Part shown: positions 24,876-33,573 of the stretch, piece by piece
How positions within the stretch are numbered: the first letter of the stretch is position 1
How the letters are laid out: the number at the start of each line of letters is the position of its first letter
NCBI RefSeq assembly: GCF_017874715.1
Contig: NZ_JAGGLR010000017.1
Coordinates: 186,001 to 250,000 of the forward strand
DNA from: Streptomyces iranensis
GTDB taxonomy: Bacteria; Actinomycetota; Actinomycetes; Streptomycetales; Streptomycetaceae
DNA: 64,000 bases
Reading direction: 5' to 3'
Translations under genes and position numbers: made by a program
The notes under the pieces: generated by a model
Databases searched by the model: none
Told to the model about the DNA's origin: nothing
What the model saw: only the letters and a program-made list of their open reading frames with translations

Positions 24876-25811
24876 ATGAAGGGCTGGACCGCGAGCGACA
24901 TCCCCGATCAGACCGGCCGCACCGCCGTCGTGACCGGCGCCAACAGCGGGCTCGGCTTCGTCACCGCCCGTGAGTTGGCGCGGCACGGTGCGCGGGTGGT
25001 GCTCGGGTGCCGCAGCGAGAAGCGGGGGGCCGGGGCCGCGGAGCGGATCCGGGCGCAGGCGCCGGGCGCGCGGGTGGAGGCCGCGCCACTGGACCTCGCG
25101 GACCTGACGTCCGTACGGGCCTTCGCGGCCGAGTACAAGGGCGACCGGCTCGATCTGCTGATCAACAACGCGGGCGTGATGGCCCTCCCGCACCGCAGGA
25201 CCGCCGATGGCTTCGAGATGCAGTTCGGCGTCAACCACCTGGGCCACTTCGCGCTGACCGGGCTGCTGCTGCCGAAGCTGCTGGAGGCGGGCCCGGGGGC
25301 GCGGGTGGTCACCGTCTCCAGCTTTATGCACATGCTGGGGACGGTGGACCCGCGTGACCTGAACATGGAGCGGGGGTACCGGCGTTGGGTCGCCTACGCC
25401 CGCTCCAAGTCCGCCAATCTCCTCTTCACCCACGAGCTCGCCCACCGGCTGCGCGCGGCGGCGGGCGTCCGCCTGGTGGCGGCCGCCGCGCACCCCGGCT
25501 ACGCCGCGACCAACCTCATGTCCGCCGCGCCGAAGATGGAGGGCCACCGGGCGAAGGAGCGGTTCATGGAGATCGGCAACCGCTACTTCGCCCAGAGCCC
25601 GGAACAGGGCACGCTCCCCGCCCTGTACGCGGCGACCGGCCCGGACGTCCGCCAGGACGACTTCTTCGGTCCGCCGCTCCAGGGGCTGTTACGCGGCTCC
25701 CCCATCCGCTCGGCCCGCGCCAGGTGGACGCTCAACGACACGGCGGGGCGGGGGCTGTGGGCCGCGTCCGAGCGGCTGACGGGGGTGCGGTACGAGGCGC
25801 TAGCGAACTGA
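24876..25811 (+). CDS. Short-chain dehydrogenase/reductase (retinol-dehydrogenase-like)
   Basis: ATG 24876 with AAGGAG 7 bp upstream gives 311 residues. It is a classical SDR: cofactor site TGANSGLG, NNAG motif, catalytic serine in TVSSF and Y-x-x-x-K as YARSK. The C-terminus resembles the longer SDRs annotated as WW-domain oxidoreductase-like or protochlorophyllide/retinol dehydrogenase-like. The substrate is unknown. It appears monocistronic and convergent with the next gene. Confidence 0.92.
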   Translation: MKGWTASDIPDQTGRTAVVTGANSGLGFVTARELARHGARVVLGCRSEKRGAGAAERIRAQAPGARVEAAPLDLADLTSVRAFAAEYKGDRLDLLINNAGVMALPHRRTADGFEMQFGVNHLGHFALTGLLLPKLLEAGPGARVVTVSSFMHMLGTVDPRDLNMERGYRRWVAYARSKSANLLFTHELAHRLRAAAGVRLVAAAAHPGYAATNLMSAAPKMEGHRAKERFMEIGNRYFAQSPEQGTLPALYAATGPDVRQDDFFGPPLQGLLRGSPIRSARARWTLNDTAGRGLWAASERLTGVRYEALAN

Positions 25812-25842
25812 GCCACGTCCGCCGCTTTCCAGCCGTCGCGCC

Positions 25843-26841
25843 TCAGCGCACGGTGATGACCAGCTTGCCCGTGGTGCGGCCCGTCTCCCCCTGAACGTGG
25901 GCGCGGGCGCCTTCGGCGAGGGGGAAGGTGCCGGAGACGTGGGCGCGGAGCCTGCCCCGTTCGACGAGCTCGGCGATGGCGCGCATCCCGGCCTGGTCGT
26001 GCTCGACGATCAGGGTGACGGCGCGGACCTGTGCCTTCTCCGCCGCCGCCCGGGTGTCCTCGGCGCCCGGCAGCAGGGAGACGAGGGTGCCGCCGGGGCG
26101 GAGTACGCCCACGGAACGGGTGGCGGTCTCCCCGCCGAGGGCGTCGAGGACGACGTCGTAGCGCTCCTCGGTGTCGGTGAAGTCCTCGGAGCGGTGGTCG
26201 ACGCAGGCGTCCGCGCCGAGTTCGCGCAGGAAGTCGTGCTTGGGGGCGCTCGCCGTCCCGGTGACGTGCGCGCCGCGCTCCTTGGCGATCTGTACGGCGA
26301 GATGGCCGACACCGCCCGCCGCGGCGTGGATCAGCACCCGCTGCCCGGCCCGGAGGCCCGCGGTCTCGACGAGGGCCTGCCAGGCGGTGAGCGCGGCCAG
26401 CGGGAGCGCGGCCGCCTGGACGTGGTCGATCCCGGCGGGCTTGGCGGCGAAGGCGCGGGTGGGGCCGGTCACGTACTCGGCGTGGGAACCGGCCCCGTAC
26501 GGGTAGGGCAGCATGCCGAACACCTCGTCACCGGGCTGGAAGAGGGTGACGCCGAAGCCGGTCTCCGCCACGGTGCCGGAGACGTCCCAGCCGAGGGTCA
26601 GCGGCGGGGGCGGCAGGAAGATGCTCAGGGCGCGGTGCTTGAAGTCCGTGGGGTTGAGCCCGGCCGCGTGCACGGCGACGAGGATCTCCCCGGGGCCGGG
26701 CGCGGGCCGCGGAAGCTCGGTCAGCCGCAGGACGTCGGGGCCGCCGAGGGCCGTCTGGTGCAGGGCGAGCATCACGGGGGCGCCGTCCGGCGCGGCGGGG
26801 TGCGGGGCCGCGAGGTTCTCAGGGGTGTCCGTCGAAGTCAT
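25843..26841 (-). CDS. Zinc-free quinone oxidoreductase-type (MDR) NADP-dependent enzyme
   Basis: Start ATG 26841 gives 332 residues; the longer open frame upstream is excluded because it would run into the divergent regulator. The GroES-like domain (AAGLNPTDFKHR) and Rossmann motif AAAGGVGHLAVQIAK mark the MDR superfamily, and the structural zinc cysteines are absent. It probably reduces quinones or enones with NADPH. It is divergent from a GlxA-type regulator 70 bp away, which may control it. Confidence 0.9.
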   Translation of the reverse strand: MTSTDTPENLAAPHPAAPDGAPVMLALHQTALGGPDVLRLTELPRPAPGPGEILVAVHAAGLNPTDFKHRALSIFLPPPPLTLGWDVSGTVAETGFGVTLFQPGDEVFGMLPYPYGAGSHAEYVTGPTRAFAAKPAGIDHVQAAALPLAALTAWQALVETAGLRAGQRVLIHAAAGGVGHLAVQIAKERGAHVTGTASAPKHDFLRELGADACVDHRSEDFTDTEERYDVVLDALGGETATRSVGVLRPGGTLVSLLPGAEDTRAAAEKAQVRAVTLIVEHDQAGMRAIAELVERGRLRAHVSGTFPLAEGARAHVQGETGRTTGKLVITVR

Positions 26842-26911
26842 GCCCCGATCCTGGCCGTACGGTCCGGCCCGGGACGATGGCCAGAAGGTCAGCCTCCGAT
26901 ACATTCCTGCC

Positions 26912-28099
26912 ATGCCCATCGCCCCTGCCACCCGCCGCCTTCCCGGAGCCCACGGCACTCCCGGCACTCCCGGAACCCCCAGCACTCCCGGCGCTCCCAG
27001 CACTCCCGGCCCCCGCCCCGCCCCCGCCGCGCCCGCCGCGCCCGCCGCGTCCGCCGCGCCCGCCACGTCCGCCGCCCCCTCCCGGGCCCGTGACCTCGCC
27101 GACCGCGCGGCCGGACTGGACCGTCTGATGCATCCGGACCCGCGGCCCGGCGCCCACAAGGTCGTCGTCCTCGCCCTCGACGGCGTCTACCCCTTCGAAC
27201 TCGGCATCCCGCACCGGGTCCTGGGGTCCGCCGACGGCCGCTACGAGGTGCTGTCCGCGAGCGTGGACGGGCAGCCCGTGCGCACGGACTCGGACCTGAC
27301 CGTCACCCCCGGGCACGGTCCCGAGGCGCTGGCCGAGGCGGACACCGTGGTCATCCCTCCGTACGCGATCTCCCGGGCCTCGGCCGCCGCCCCGGACCCG
27401 CAGGCCCTCGCCGCCCTGTCCCGCGTCCGCCCCGGCACCCGTCTGGTGTCCATCTGCACCGGTGCCTTCCTGCTGGCCGCCGCCGGTCTCCTGGACGGGC
27501 GCCGGGCCACCACCCACTGGGCGCTCGGCGACCACTTCCGGGAGCTGTTCCCCCGGGTCGAGCTCGACGCCGGCGTGCTCTTCGTCGACCACGGTGACGT
27601 GCTGACCTCCGCGGGGGCGGCGAGCGGTGTCGACGTCTGCCTGCACCTGGTGCGCCAGGACCACGGCAGCGAGGTGGCCAACCAGGTCGCCCGCTGCTGC
27701 GTCGTACCGCCGTACCGGGACGGCGGGCAGGCGCAGTACATCGAGCGGCCGCTGCCGCCGGCGGGCGGCACCGGCACCGGGCCGACCCGCGACTGGGCGC
27801 TGCAACGGCTGGAACTGCCGCTGTCGCTGGACGAGCTGGCCGCGCACGCGGCGATGAGCACCCGTACCTTCGCCCGGCGCTTCCGGGAGGAGACCGGCCT
27901 GAGCCCCGGCCGCTGGCTGACCCAGCAGCGGCTGCGGCGGGCGCGGCGCCTGCTGGAGTCCAGCGACCTGCCGGTGGAACGGGTCGCCCACGAGGTCGGC
28001 TTCGCCACCGCCACCTCGCTGCGGCGGCACCTGGCGGCGGAGGCGGGGGTCGCCCCGTCGGCGTACCGGCGCACCTTCCGTGCCCCGGGTACATCGTGA
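26912..28099 (+). CDS. GlxA-family AraC-type regulator with DJ-1/PfpI domain
   Basis: The protein has an N-terminal class I glutamine-amidotransferase-like domain (VVVLALDGVYPFELGIP, ICTGAFLLAAAGLLDG) and a C-terminal AraC helix-turn-helix (MSTRTFARRFREETGLSP, VAHEVGFATATSLRRH). From ATG 26912 it is 395 residues, with about 70 residues of repetitive TPGTPSTPGAP/APAAP sequence first. Starting at ATG 27128 it would be 323 residues, the family norm, so the repetitive segment may not be translated. It is divergent from the MDR oxidoreductase. Confidence 0.88.
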   Translation: MPIAPATRRLPGAHGTPGTPGTPSTPGAPSTPGPRPAPAAPAAPAASAAPATSAAPSRARDLADRAAGLDRLMHPDPRPGAHKVVVLALDGVYPFELGIPHRVLGSADGRYEVLSASVDGQPVRTDSDLTVTPGHGPEALAEADTVVIPPYAISRASAAAPDPQALAALSRVRPGTRLVSICTGAFLLAAAGLLDGRRATTHWALGDHFRELFPRVELDAGVLFVDHGDVLTSAGAASGVDVCLHLVRQDHGSEVANQVARCCVVPPYRDGGQAQYIERPLPPAGGTGTGPTRDWALQRLELPLSLDELAAHAAMSTRTFARRFREETGLSPGRWLTQQRLRRARRLLESSDLPVERVAHEVGFATATSLRRHLAAEAGVAPSAYRRTFRAPGTS

Positions 28100-28145
28100 C
28101 CACCACGGCGCCGGGGCATCGGGTACTGTGGCCACACCCGTACGA

Positions 28146-28213
28146 CCGAGGAGGTGAGACCCATCAACGCCAGTTCAGGCTGGGTGCTCTCGCCGCAGGG
28201 ATACACGGGATAG
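28146..28213 (+). promoter_or_regulatory. Leader with strong Shine-Dalgarno and 17-19 codon frame before the methyltransferase
   Basis: AGGAGGTGA (28149-28157), fully complementary to the 16S rRNA 3' end, is followed 5 bp later by ATC and an open frame reading INASSGWVLSPQGYTG to a TAG at 28211. Only an in-motif GTG (28154) or the ATC could start it; there is no ATG. It lies 49 bp before the PrmC-like gene. It could be a translated leader peptide with a non-canonical start, or a structural RNA element. Confidence 0.35.
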
Positions 28214-28262
28214 CCGACTGCCGGGAGCGCCCTCAGGGATCTCGAAAGGCTTCCAGGCTTCC

Positions 28263-29087
28263 ATGTCGGCTTCACCTTCGCTTGTCACCTTTTCCGCCGT
28301 CGTCACCAGGCTCCGCGCCGCCGGGTGCGTGTTCGCCGAGGACGAGGCGCGACTGATCCTTTCCGCGGGCCACGTTCCGGCCGAGATCGACGCCATGGTG
28401 GACCGGCGCGCCGCTGGGCTACCGCTGGAGCATGTGCTCGGCTGGGCGGACTTCCGGGGGCTTCGGATATCCATCGACGCCGGGGTCTTCGTACCGCGCC
28501 GGCGCACCGAGTTCCTGGTCGAGCAAGCCGTACCGCTGGCCCGGTACGGGGCCGTCGTGGTCGATCTGTGCTGCGGCTCCGGCGCGCTGGGCGCCGCGCT
28601 GGCCTCGGCCTCGGCTTCGGGTGGGGTGGAGCTGTACGCGGCCGATATCGACCCCGTCGCGGTGCGCTGCGCACGGCGCAATGTCGCGGCGGCGGGCGGC
28701 ACGGTGTACGAGGGCGACCTCTACGAGCCGCTGCCCGCCGCGCTGCGCGGCCGCGTGGACGTTCTGCTGGCCAACGTCCCGTACGTGCCCACCGAAGAGG
28801 TCGGACTGCTGCCGCCGGAGGCCCGGGTCCACGAGGCGCGCGTGGCGCTGGACGGCGGTGCGGACGGGCTGGACGTCCTGCGCCGCGTGACCGCCGGGGC
28901 GGGCGGCTGGCTGACCCCGGGCGGCTCGCTCCTCTTCGAGACGAGCGGACGGCAGGCGTCCACGGCGATGGGCATTGTGGCGGAGGGCGGCCTGGAGCCA
29001 CGGCTGGCCGAGAGTGACTCGCTGGACGCCACGGTCATCATCGGCACCAGGCCATCGGCCTCTCAGCCGGTGCCCGACGGCTTGTGA
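28263..29087 (+). CDS. PrmC/HemK-like protein N5-glutamine methyltransferase homologue
   Basis: The 274-residue protein has the SAM site VVDLCCGSGALGAALA and the substrate motif as NVPY (LANVPYVPTEE) in place of the canonical NPPY. This variant is typical of the second PrmC-like paralogue in actinomycetes. It probably methylates a glutamine or other nitrogen in a protein or small molecule. ATG 28263 has only a weak ribosome-binding site, in contrast with the strong one in the leader upstream. Confidence 0.85.
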   Translation: MSASPSLVTFSAVVTRLRAAGCVFAEDEARLILSAGHVPAEIDAMVDRRAAGLPLEHVLGWADFRGLRISIDAGVFVPRRRTEFLVEQAVPLARYGAVVVDLCCGSGALGAALASASASGGVELYAADIDPVAVRCARRNVAAAGGTVYEGDLYEPLPAALRGRVDVLLANVPYVPTEEVGLLPPEARVHEARVALDGGADGLDVLRRVTAGAGGWLTPGGSLLFETSGRQASTAMGIVAEGGLEPRLAESDSLDATVIIGTRPSASQPVPDGL

Positions 29088-29104
29088 CGCCTGCGGCGGG
29101 CTGT

Positions 29105-29302
29105 TCCCCTCCCCGCCCCTTCCCGTAACCGGGGGCTCCGCCCCCGGACCCCGAGGCCTGGGGCAGAGCCCCACCACGCGGCGGAGCCGCGATCGAAGCC
29201 GCGGTCCGGGGTGTGGGGCAGAGCCCCGATCCGGGGCTCGGGACCGAGCCCCGGTCGGGGGCTGGGGCGGAGCTCCAGGTTCGGGGAGGGGCGGGTAGGG
29301 GA
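29105..29302. repeat. MITE-like intergenic element, degenerate copy
   Basis: The left end (29105-29130) and right end (29277-29302) are imperfectly complementary and resemble the ends at 12401 and 35547. The interior is a chain of hairpin modules such as GGGGCTCGGGACCGAGCCCC and GGGGCAGAGCCCC. It separates the convergent methyltransferase and MarR genes. No coding sequence is seen. Confidence 0.75.
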
Positions 29303-29315
29303 AAGACCCGCGCGC

Positions 29316-29756
29316 CTACGTGCGCAACTCCTCCGCCGCGTCCGTAACCCGGGCGATCAGCCGCAGCAGAGTCTCCCGCTCCGTCTCGTCCAGCGGGGCC
29401 AGGAAGACCCGGTTCATCCGAGACGTCCGGGTGACCAGCTTTCGATGGACCCGGATGCCCTCCTCCGTCAGCCGCAGGACGTTACGGCGGCCGTCGTTCG
29501 GGTCGCGCACCCGCTCCAGCAGGCCGCGCCGGGCCAGCCGGGCGACCAGGTCGGCGATGGTGGAGCGGTCGAGGTGGACGTGTTCGCTCAGCGTCCGCTG
29601 GTCGATCTCCGGCTTCTCGATCAGCGCGTTGACCACCGCGAACTGCGGCGAGGTGGTCTCCTCGGAGACCATCGCGCCCCACAGCAGGGAGTGCGCCTGC
29701 TGGAAGCGGCGGGCCAGATGCCCGGGGTGCGTGTTCAGATCGACGGCGCCGCCCAT
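29316..29756 (-). CDS. pcaV: MarR-family regulator of protocatechuate catabolism (PcaV-like)
   Basis: Start ATG 29756 with GGGAGG upstream gives 146 residues; the longer frame to 30122 runs through the pcaI promoter and is rejected. The winged helix is clear (QRTLSEHVHLDRSTIADLVA, RVRDPNDGRRNVLRLT). It is divergent from pcaIJFHGB, exactly the Streptomyces pcaV arrangement. There the regulator represses the operon and is released by protocatechuate. Two sites sharing TCAGCACAC lie in the intergenic region. Confidence 0.88.
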   Translation of the reverse strand: MGGAVDLNTHPGHLARRFQQAHSLLWGAMVSEETTSPQFAVVNALIEKPEIDQRTLSEHVHLDRSTIADLVARLARRGLLERVRDPNDGRRNVLRLTEEGIRVHRKLVTRTSRMNRVFLAPLDETERETLLRLIARVTDAAEELRT

Positions 29757-29800
29757 GCCGTGCCTCCCGGCTTCCCCGCTGCTCGATCGTCCTGAGTTAA

Positions 29801-29815
29801 TCCGTGTGCTGAGTG
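29801..29815. promoter_or_regulatory. PcaV-type operator candidate 1
   Basis: GTGTGCTGA at 29804-29812 is the reverse complement of the core TCAGCACAC in site 2. The site lies 45 bp from the pcaV start codon. Confidence 0.45.
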
Positions 29816-29837
29816 ATTCTGCCCTGTGGAAGACCCC

Positions 29838-29855
29838 ATGTCGAGAGGCCGACAT
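29838..29855. promoter_or_regulatory. Inverted repeat in the pcaV-pcaI promoter region
   Basis: ATGTCG-AGAGGC-CGACAT is a perfect 6-bp inverted repeat with a 6-bp centre, 118 bp before pcaI and between the two TCAGCACAC sites. A TTGACG (-35-like) follows at 29871. Confidence 0.35.
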
Positions 29856-29918
29856 TCGACCTAGACTCCCTTGACGAGCGCACCAGCCAATGGCAGCGTG
29901 CGAAACCGGCACCACATT

Positions 29919-29934
29919 AGTCAGCACACTGAGC
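29919..29934. promoter_or_regulatory. PcaV-type operator candidate 2
   Basis: TCAGCACACTGA (29921-29932) is a TCAG-N4-CTGA palindrome 24 bp before the pcaI start. Its core matches site 1 in the opposite orientation. Its position suits repression of the pca operon. Confidence 0.5.
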
Positions 29935-29955
29935 ATCCCGACCCGCGGAGTGACG

Positions 29956-30780
29956 ATGGCCGACATCCGAAGCCTGCAGGACGCCGTGGCGGACCTCGTC
30001 CACGACGGGGACACCGTCGCGATGGAGGGATTCACCCACCTGATCCCGTATGCCGCCGCGCACGAGGTCATCCGCCAGGGCATCACCGATCTGACCCTCG
30101 TCCGGATGACCCCGGACGTCATCTACGACCAGCTCATCGGCGCCGGACTCGTCCGCAAGCTGGTGTTCTCCTGGGGCGGCAACCCCGGCGTGGGCTCGCT
30201 GCACCGCTTCCGTGACGCCGTCGAGAACGGCTGGCCACGGCCGCTGGAGCTGGACGAGCACAGCCACGCGGGCATGGCGAACCGCTATGTGGCGGGCGCC
30301 TCCAAGCTGCCGTTCGCCGTGTTGCGCGGCTATCGCGGCAGCGACATCCCGACCCGTACGGACACCGTCTCCACCGTCGTCTGCCCCTTCACCGGGGAGG
30401 AGCTGGCCGCCGTCGCGGCACTCAACCCGGACGTCACCGTCATCCACGCCCAGCAGGCCGACCGGGCCGGCAATGTGCAGATGTGGGGGCTGACCGGGGT
30501 GCAGAAGGAGGCGGCGCTCGCGGCGGACCGGGTGCTGGTGACCGTGGAGGAGATCGTCGAGGAGCTCACGCCACGTCCCGGCGGGATCGTCCTGCCGACG
30601 TGGGTGATCGACGCGGTGTCCGTCGTCCCCGGCGGTGCCCACCCCTCCTACGCCACCGGGTACTCGACCCGCGACAACGACTTCTACCAGGCATGGGACC
30701 CGATCGCCCGCGACCGCGAGGCGTTCTTGACGTGGATCGAGGAGAACGTGCGCAACAGCGAGGGAGCTCTCACCCGATGA
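29956..30780 (+). CDS. pcaI: 3-oxoadipate CoA-transferase subunit A
   Basis: ATG 29956 with GCGGAG 6 bp upstream gives 274 residues. It is a CoA-transferase family I alpha subunit (VHDGDTVAMEGFTHLIPYAA, FSWGGNPGVGSLHRF). With PcaJ it transfers CoA from succinyl-CoA to 3-oxoadipate in the beta-ketoadipate pathway. The stop overlaps the pcaJ start. It is the first gene of the operon, downstream of the PcaV-type sites. Confidence 0.94.
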   Translation: MADIRSLQDAVADLVHDGDTVAMEGFTHLIPYAAAHEVIRQGITDLTLVRMTPDVIYDQLIGAGLVRKLVFSWGGNPGVGSLHRFRDAVENGWPRPLELDEHSHAGMANRYVAGASKLPFAVLRGYRGSDIPTRTDTVSTVVCPFTGEELAAVAALNPDVTVIHAQQADRAGNVQMWGLTGVQKEAALAADRVLVTVEEIVEELTPRPGGIVLPTWVIDAVSVVPGGAHPSYATGYSTRDNDFYQAWDPIARDREAFLTWIEENVRNSEGALTR

Positions 30781-31580
30781 CCACGACCCCCGCCGGGACC
30801 ACCGGGACCACCGGGACTACCGGTTTCAGCAGCGACGAGCTGATGGAGGTCAACGCCGCCCGCGCCCTGGCCGGAGCGCGGACCTGCTTCGTCGGCATCG
30901 GCCTCCCCAGCACCGCCGCCAACCTGGCCCGCGCCACCGTCAACCCCGGCCTCGTGCTCATCTACGAGTCGGGCACCATCGGCTCCAAGCCCACCCGGCT
31001 CCCGCTCTCCATCGGCGACGGCGAACTCGCCGAGACGGCCGACGCGGTGGTCCCGGTCCCGGAGATGTTCAACTACTGGCTCCAGGGCGGCCGGATCGAC
31101 GTCGGCTTCCTCGGCGCCGCCCAGGTCGACCGCTACGCCAACATCAACACCACCGTCGTGGACCGCGGCCCGGACAAGCCCGAGGGCCGCCTCCCCGGCG
31201 CGGGCGGCGCCCCCGAGATCGCCTCCAACTGCGGCAAGGTACTCATGGTGCTGCGCCACTCCACCCGCAACTTCGTGGAGCGGCTGGACTTCGTGACGAC
31301 CCTGGGCCACGGCGGCGGCCCCGGCGACCGTAAGAGGCTCGGCATGCCGGGCGCCGGACCCACCGCCGTCATCACCGACCTGGGCGTCCTGCGCCCCGAC
31401 CCGGCCACCGCCGAACTGGTGCTCACCGAAGTGCACCCGGGCGTCACCGTGGAGCGGGTACGGGCCGCCACCGGCTGGGAGCTGACCGTCGCCGACACCG
31501 TGGGCACCACCGAGCCACCCACCCCCCAAGAGCTGGCGGCGCTGCGCGCCCTGAAGGCCGCCGGAAAGGACGCACGATGA
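30777..31580 (+). CDS. pcaJ: 3-oxoadipate CoA-transferase subunit B
   Basis: ATG 30777 lies in ATGA with the pcaI stop and gives 267 residues. The catalytic glutamate lies in the family motif YESGTIG. The beta subunit fold continues with FNYWLQGGRIDVGFLGAAQVD. It works as a complex with PcaI. The N-terminus has a small TTG repeat (GTTGTTGTTG) not expected in the family. It overlaps pcaF by 4 bp. Confidence 0.94.
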   Translation: MTTTPAGTTGTTGTTGFSSDELMEVNAARALAGARTCFVGIGLPSTAANLARATVNPGLVLIYESGTIGSKPTRLPLSIGDGELAETADAVVPVPEMFNYWLQGGRIDVGFLGAAQVDRYANINTTVVDRGPDKPEGRLPGAGGAPEIASNCGKVLMVLRHSTRNFVERLDFVTTLGHGGGPGDRKRLGMPGAGPTAVITDLGVLRPDPATAELVLTEVHPGVTVERVRAATGWELTVADTVGTTEPPTPQELAALRALKAAGKDAR

Positions 31581-32791
31581 CCGCCCTGCGTGACGTCTAC
31601 ATCCTCGACGCCGTCCGCACCCCCATCGGCAAATACGGCGGCGCCCTGGCCGGGGTGCGCCCCGACGACCTGGCCGCCCATGTGGTGCGCGGCCTGCTCG
31701 CCCGCACCCCCGCCCTGGACCCGGCGCGCATCGACGACGTCTACTTCGGCAACGCCAACGGCGCGGGCGAGGACAACCGCGATGTCGCCCGCATGGCCGT
31801 GCTGCTGGCCGGGCTGCCCGTCACCGTGCCCGGCGCGACCGTCAACCGGCTCTGCGCCTCCGGTCTGGAGGCCGTGCTCCAGGCCGCCCGCGCGATCGCG
31901 GTCGGCGACGCGCACATCGCCCTCGCGGGCGGTGTGGAGTCGATGAGCCGCGCCCCCTGGGTGCTGCCCAAACCCGAACGCGCCTTCCCCGCCGGGCATC
32001 AGCAGATGTACTCCACGACTCTGGGCTGGCGGATGACCAACCCGGACATGCCGCCCGAGTGGACCGTCGCCCTCGGCGAGGGCGCCGAGCTGATCGCCGA
32101 CAAGCACGGCATCACCCGCGAGGCACAGGACGCCTTCGCGCTCACCAGCCACGAGAAGGCGGCGCGGGCGTGGAAGGACGGGGCGTACGAGGCCGAGGTG
32201 CTGCCGTATCCGGACACCGGGCTCGTACGGGACGAGACCATCCGCGAGCCCGTGTCCAACAGCGGCTCCGCCGCGGGCTCGACCGAGGCCCTGGCCAAGC
32301 TCAAGCCCGCCTTCCGCAAGCCCGGCGGCACCGTCACCGCGGGCAACTCCTCGCCCCTCAACGACGGCGCGGCCGCGCTGCTGCTCGTCGACGAGGAGGG
32401 CCTGAAGGCCACCGGACGCGAACCCCTGGCCCGGATCGGCGCCTCGGCCGTCACCGGTATCGAGCCGCAGTACTTCGGGCTCGGCCCGGTCGAGGCCGTA
32501 CGCCGCGCCCTCGCCAAGGCGGGCCGCTCGTTCGCCGACCTGGCCACCCTCGAACTCAACGAGGCGTTCGCCGCACAGGTGCTGGGCTGCCTCGCCGAGT
32601 GGCCTGACCTGAACCCCGACATCGTCAACCCGCGCGGCGGCGCCATCGCCATCGGCCATCCGCTCGGCGCCTCCGGCGCCCGGCTCACCGGGGCCGTCGC
32701 CCATCAGCTCGCCGCCCGTGGCTCGGGTACGGGCCTGGCCACCTTGTGCATCGGCGTCGGACAGGGCCTCGCCCTCGTCCTGGAAAGGTAA
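31577..32791 (+). CDS. pcaF: Beta-ketoadipyl-CoA thiolase
   Basis: This 404-residue thiolase splits 3-oxoadipyl-CoA into acetyl-CoA and succinyl-CoA, the last step of the pathway. The nucleophilic cysteine is in NRLCASGLEAV, the catalytic histidine in GHPLGASGAR, and the second cysteine in CIGVGQGLALV. ATG 31577 overlaps the pcaJ stop (ATGA). The length is normal for the family. Confidence 0.95.
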   Translation: MTALRDVYILDAVRTPIGKYGGALAGVRPDDLAAHVVRGLLARTPALDPARIDDVYFGNANGAGEDNRDVARMAVLLAGLPVTVPGATVNRLCASGLEAVLQAARAIAVGDAHIALAGGVESMSRAPWVLPKPERAFPAGHQQMYSTTLGWRMTNPDMPPEWTVALGEGAELIADKHGITREAQDAFALTSHEKAARAWKDGAYEAEVLPYPDTGLVRDETIREPVSNSGSAAGSTEALAKLKPAFRKPGGTVTAGNSSPLNDGAAALLLVDEEGLKATGREPLARIGASAVTGIEPQYFGLGPVEAVRRALAKAGRSFADLATLELNEAFAAQVLGCLAEWPDLNPDIVNPRGGAIAIGHPLGASGARLTGAVAHQLAARGSGTGLATLCIGVGQGLALVLER

Positions 32792-32805
32792 GGCTGACCG
32801 CAGAC

Positions 32806-33573
32806 ATGGCTCTCACCCAGTCCGACATCGACAGCGAACTCGCGCATGTACGGGAGTCGTACGACAAGGCGCGCGCCGAAGGGGCCCCCGCCACCGACCA
32901 CCCGCCGCGCGACTTTCCCCCGTACCGCAGCAGTGTGCTGCGCCACCCCAAGCAGCCGCTGGTCGCGGTGCACGGCGACCCGGAGACCGTGGAACTGCAC
33001 ACCCCGGTCTTCGGCCACACCGACATCACCGCGATCGACAACGACCTCACGGTGCAGCACCAGGGCGAGCCGCTCGGCGAGCGGATCACCGTCTCCGGAC
33101 GGCTCCTGGACAGCCGGGGCCGCCCCGTCCGGGGGCAGCTCATCGAGCTGTGGCAGGCCAACGCGTCGGGCCGTTACGCCCATCTGCGCGATCAGCACCC
33201 CGCGCCGCTCGACCCCAACTTCACCGGTGTGGGGCGGACGTTGACCGGCGACGACGGTTCGTACCACTTCACCACCATCAAGCCGGGCGCGTATCCGTGG
33301 CGCAACCACGAGAACGCCTGGCGCCCCGCGCATCTGCACTTCTCCGTCTTCGGCGCGGCGTTCACCCAGCGGCTGGTCACCCAGATGTATTTCCCCGGCG
33401 ATCCGCTCTTCGCCTACGACCCGATCCTGCAGTCGGTGACGGACGACTCGGCGCGGCAGCGGCTGGTCGCCCATTACGACCACACGCTGTCGCGGCCGGA
33501 GTGGTCGCTGGGCTACCGCTGGGACATCGTGCTGGACGGGCCGTCCGCCACCTGGATCGAGGAGGGGCGCTGA
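32806..33573 (+). CDS. pcaH: Protocatechuate 3,4-dioxygenase beta subunit
   Basis: ATG 32806, 14 bp after pcaF, gives 255 residues. It is an intradiol dioxygenase that opens the protocatechuate ring with Fe(III). Candidate iron ligands are tyrosines in SGRYAHLRD and GAYPWRNHEN and the histidines in RPAHLHFS. It forms the active centre with PcaG, whose start overlaps its stop by one base. Confidence 0.95.
   Translation: MALTQSDIDSELAHVRESYDKARAEGAPATDHPPRDFPPYRSSVLRHPKQPLVAVHGDPETVELHTPVFGHTDITAIDNDLTVQHQGEPLGERITVSGRLLDSRGRPVRGQLIELWQANASGRYAHLRDQHPAPLDPNFTGVGRTLTGDDGSYHFTTIKPGAYPWRNHENAWRPAHLHFSVFGAAFTQRLVTQMYFPGDPLFAYDPILQSVTDDSARQRLVAHYDHTLSRPEWSLGYRWDIVLDGPSATWIEEGR

Noticed and set aside
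29757..30123. Longer N-terminus for the PcaV-type regulator (open frame to 30122)
   Set aside because: It would cover the pcaI promoter and pcaI coding start; ATG 29756 has a good ribosome-binding site and gives the normal MarR length.
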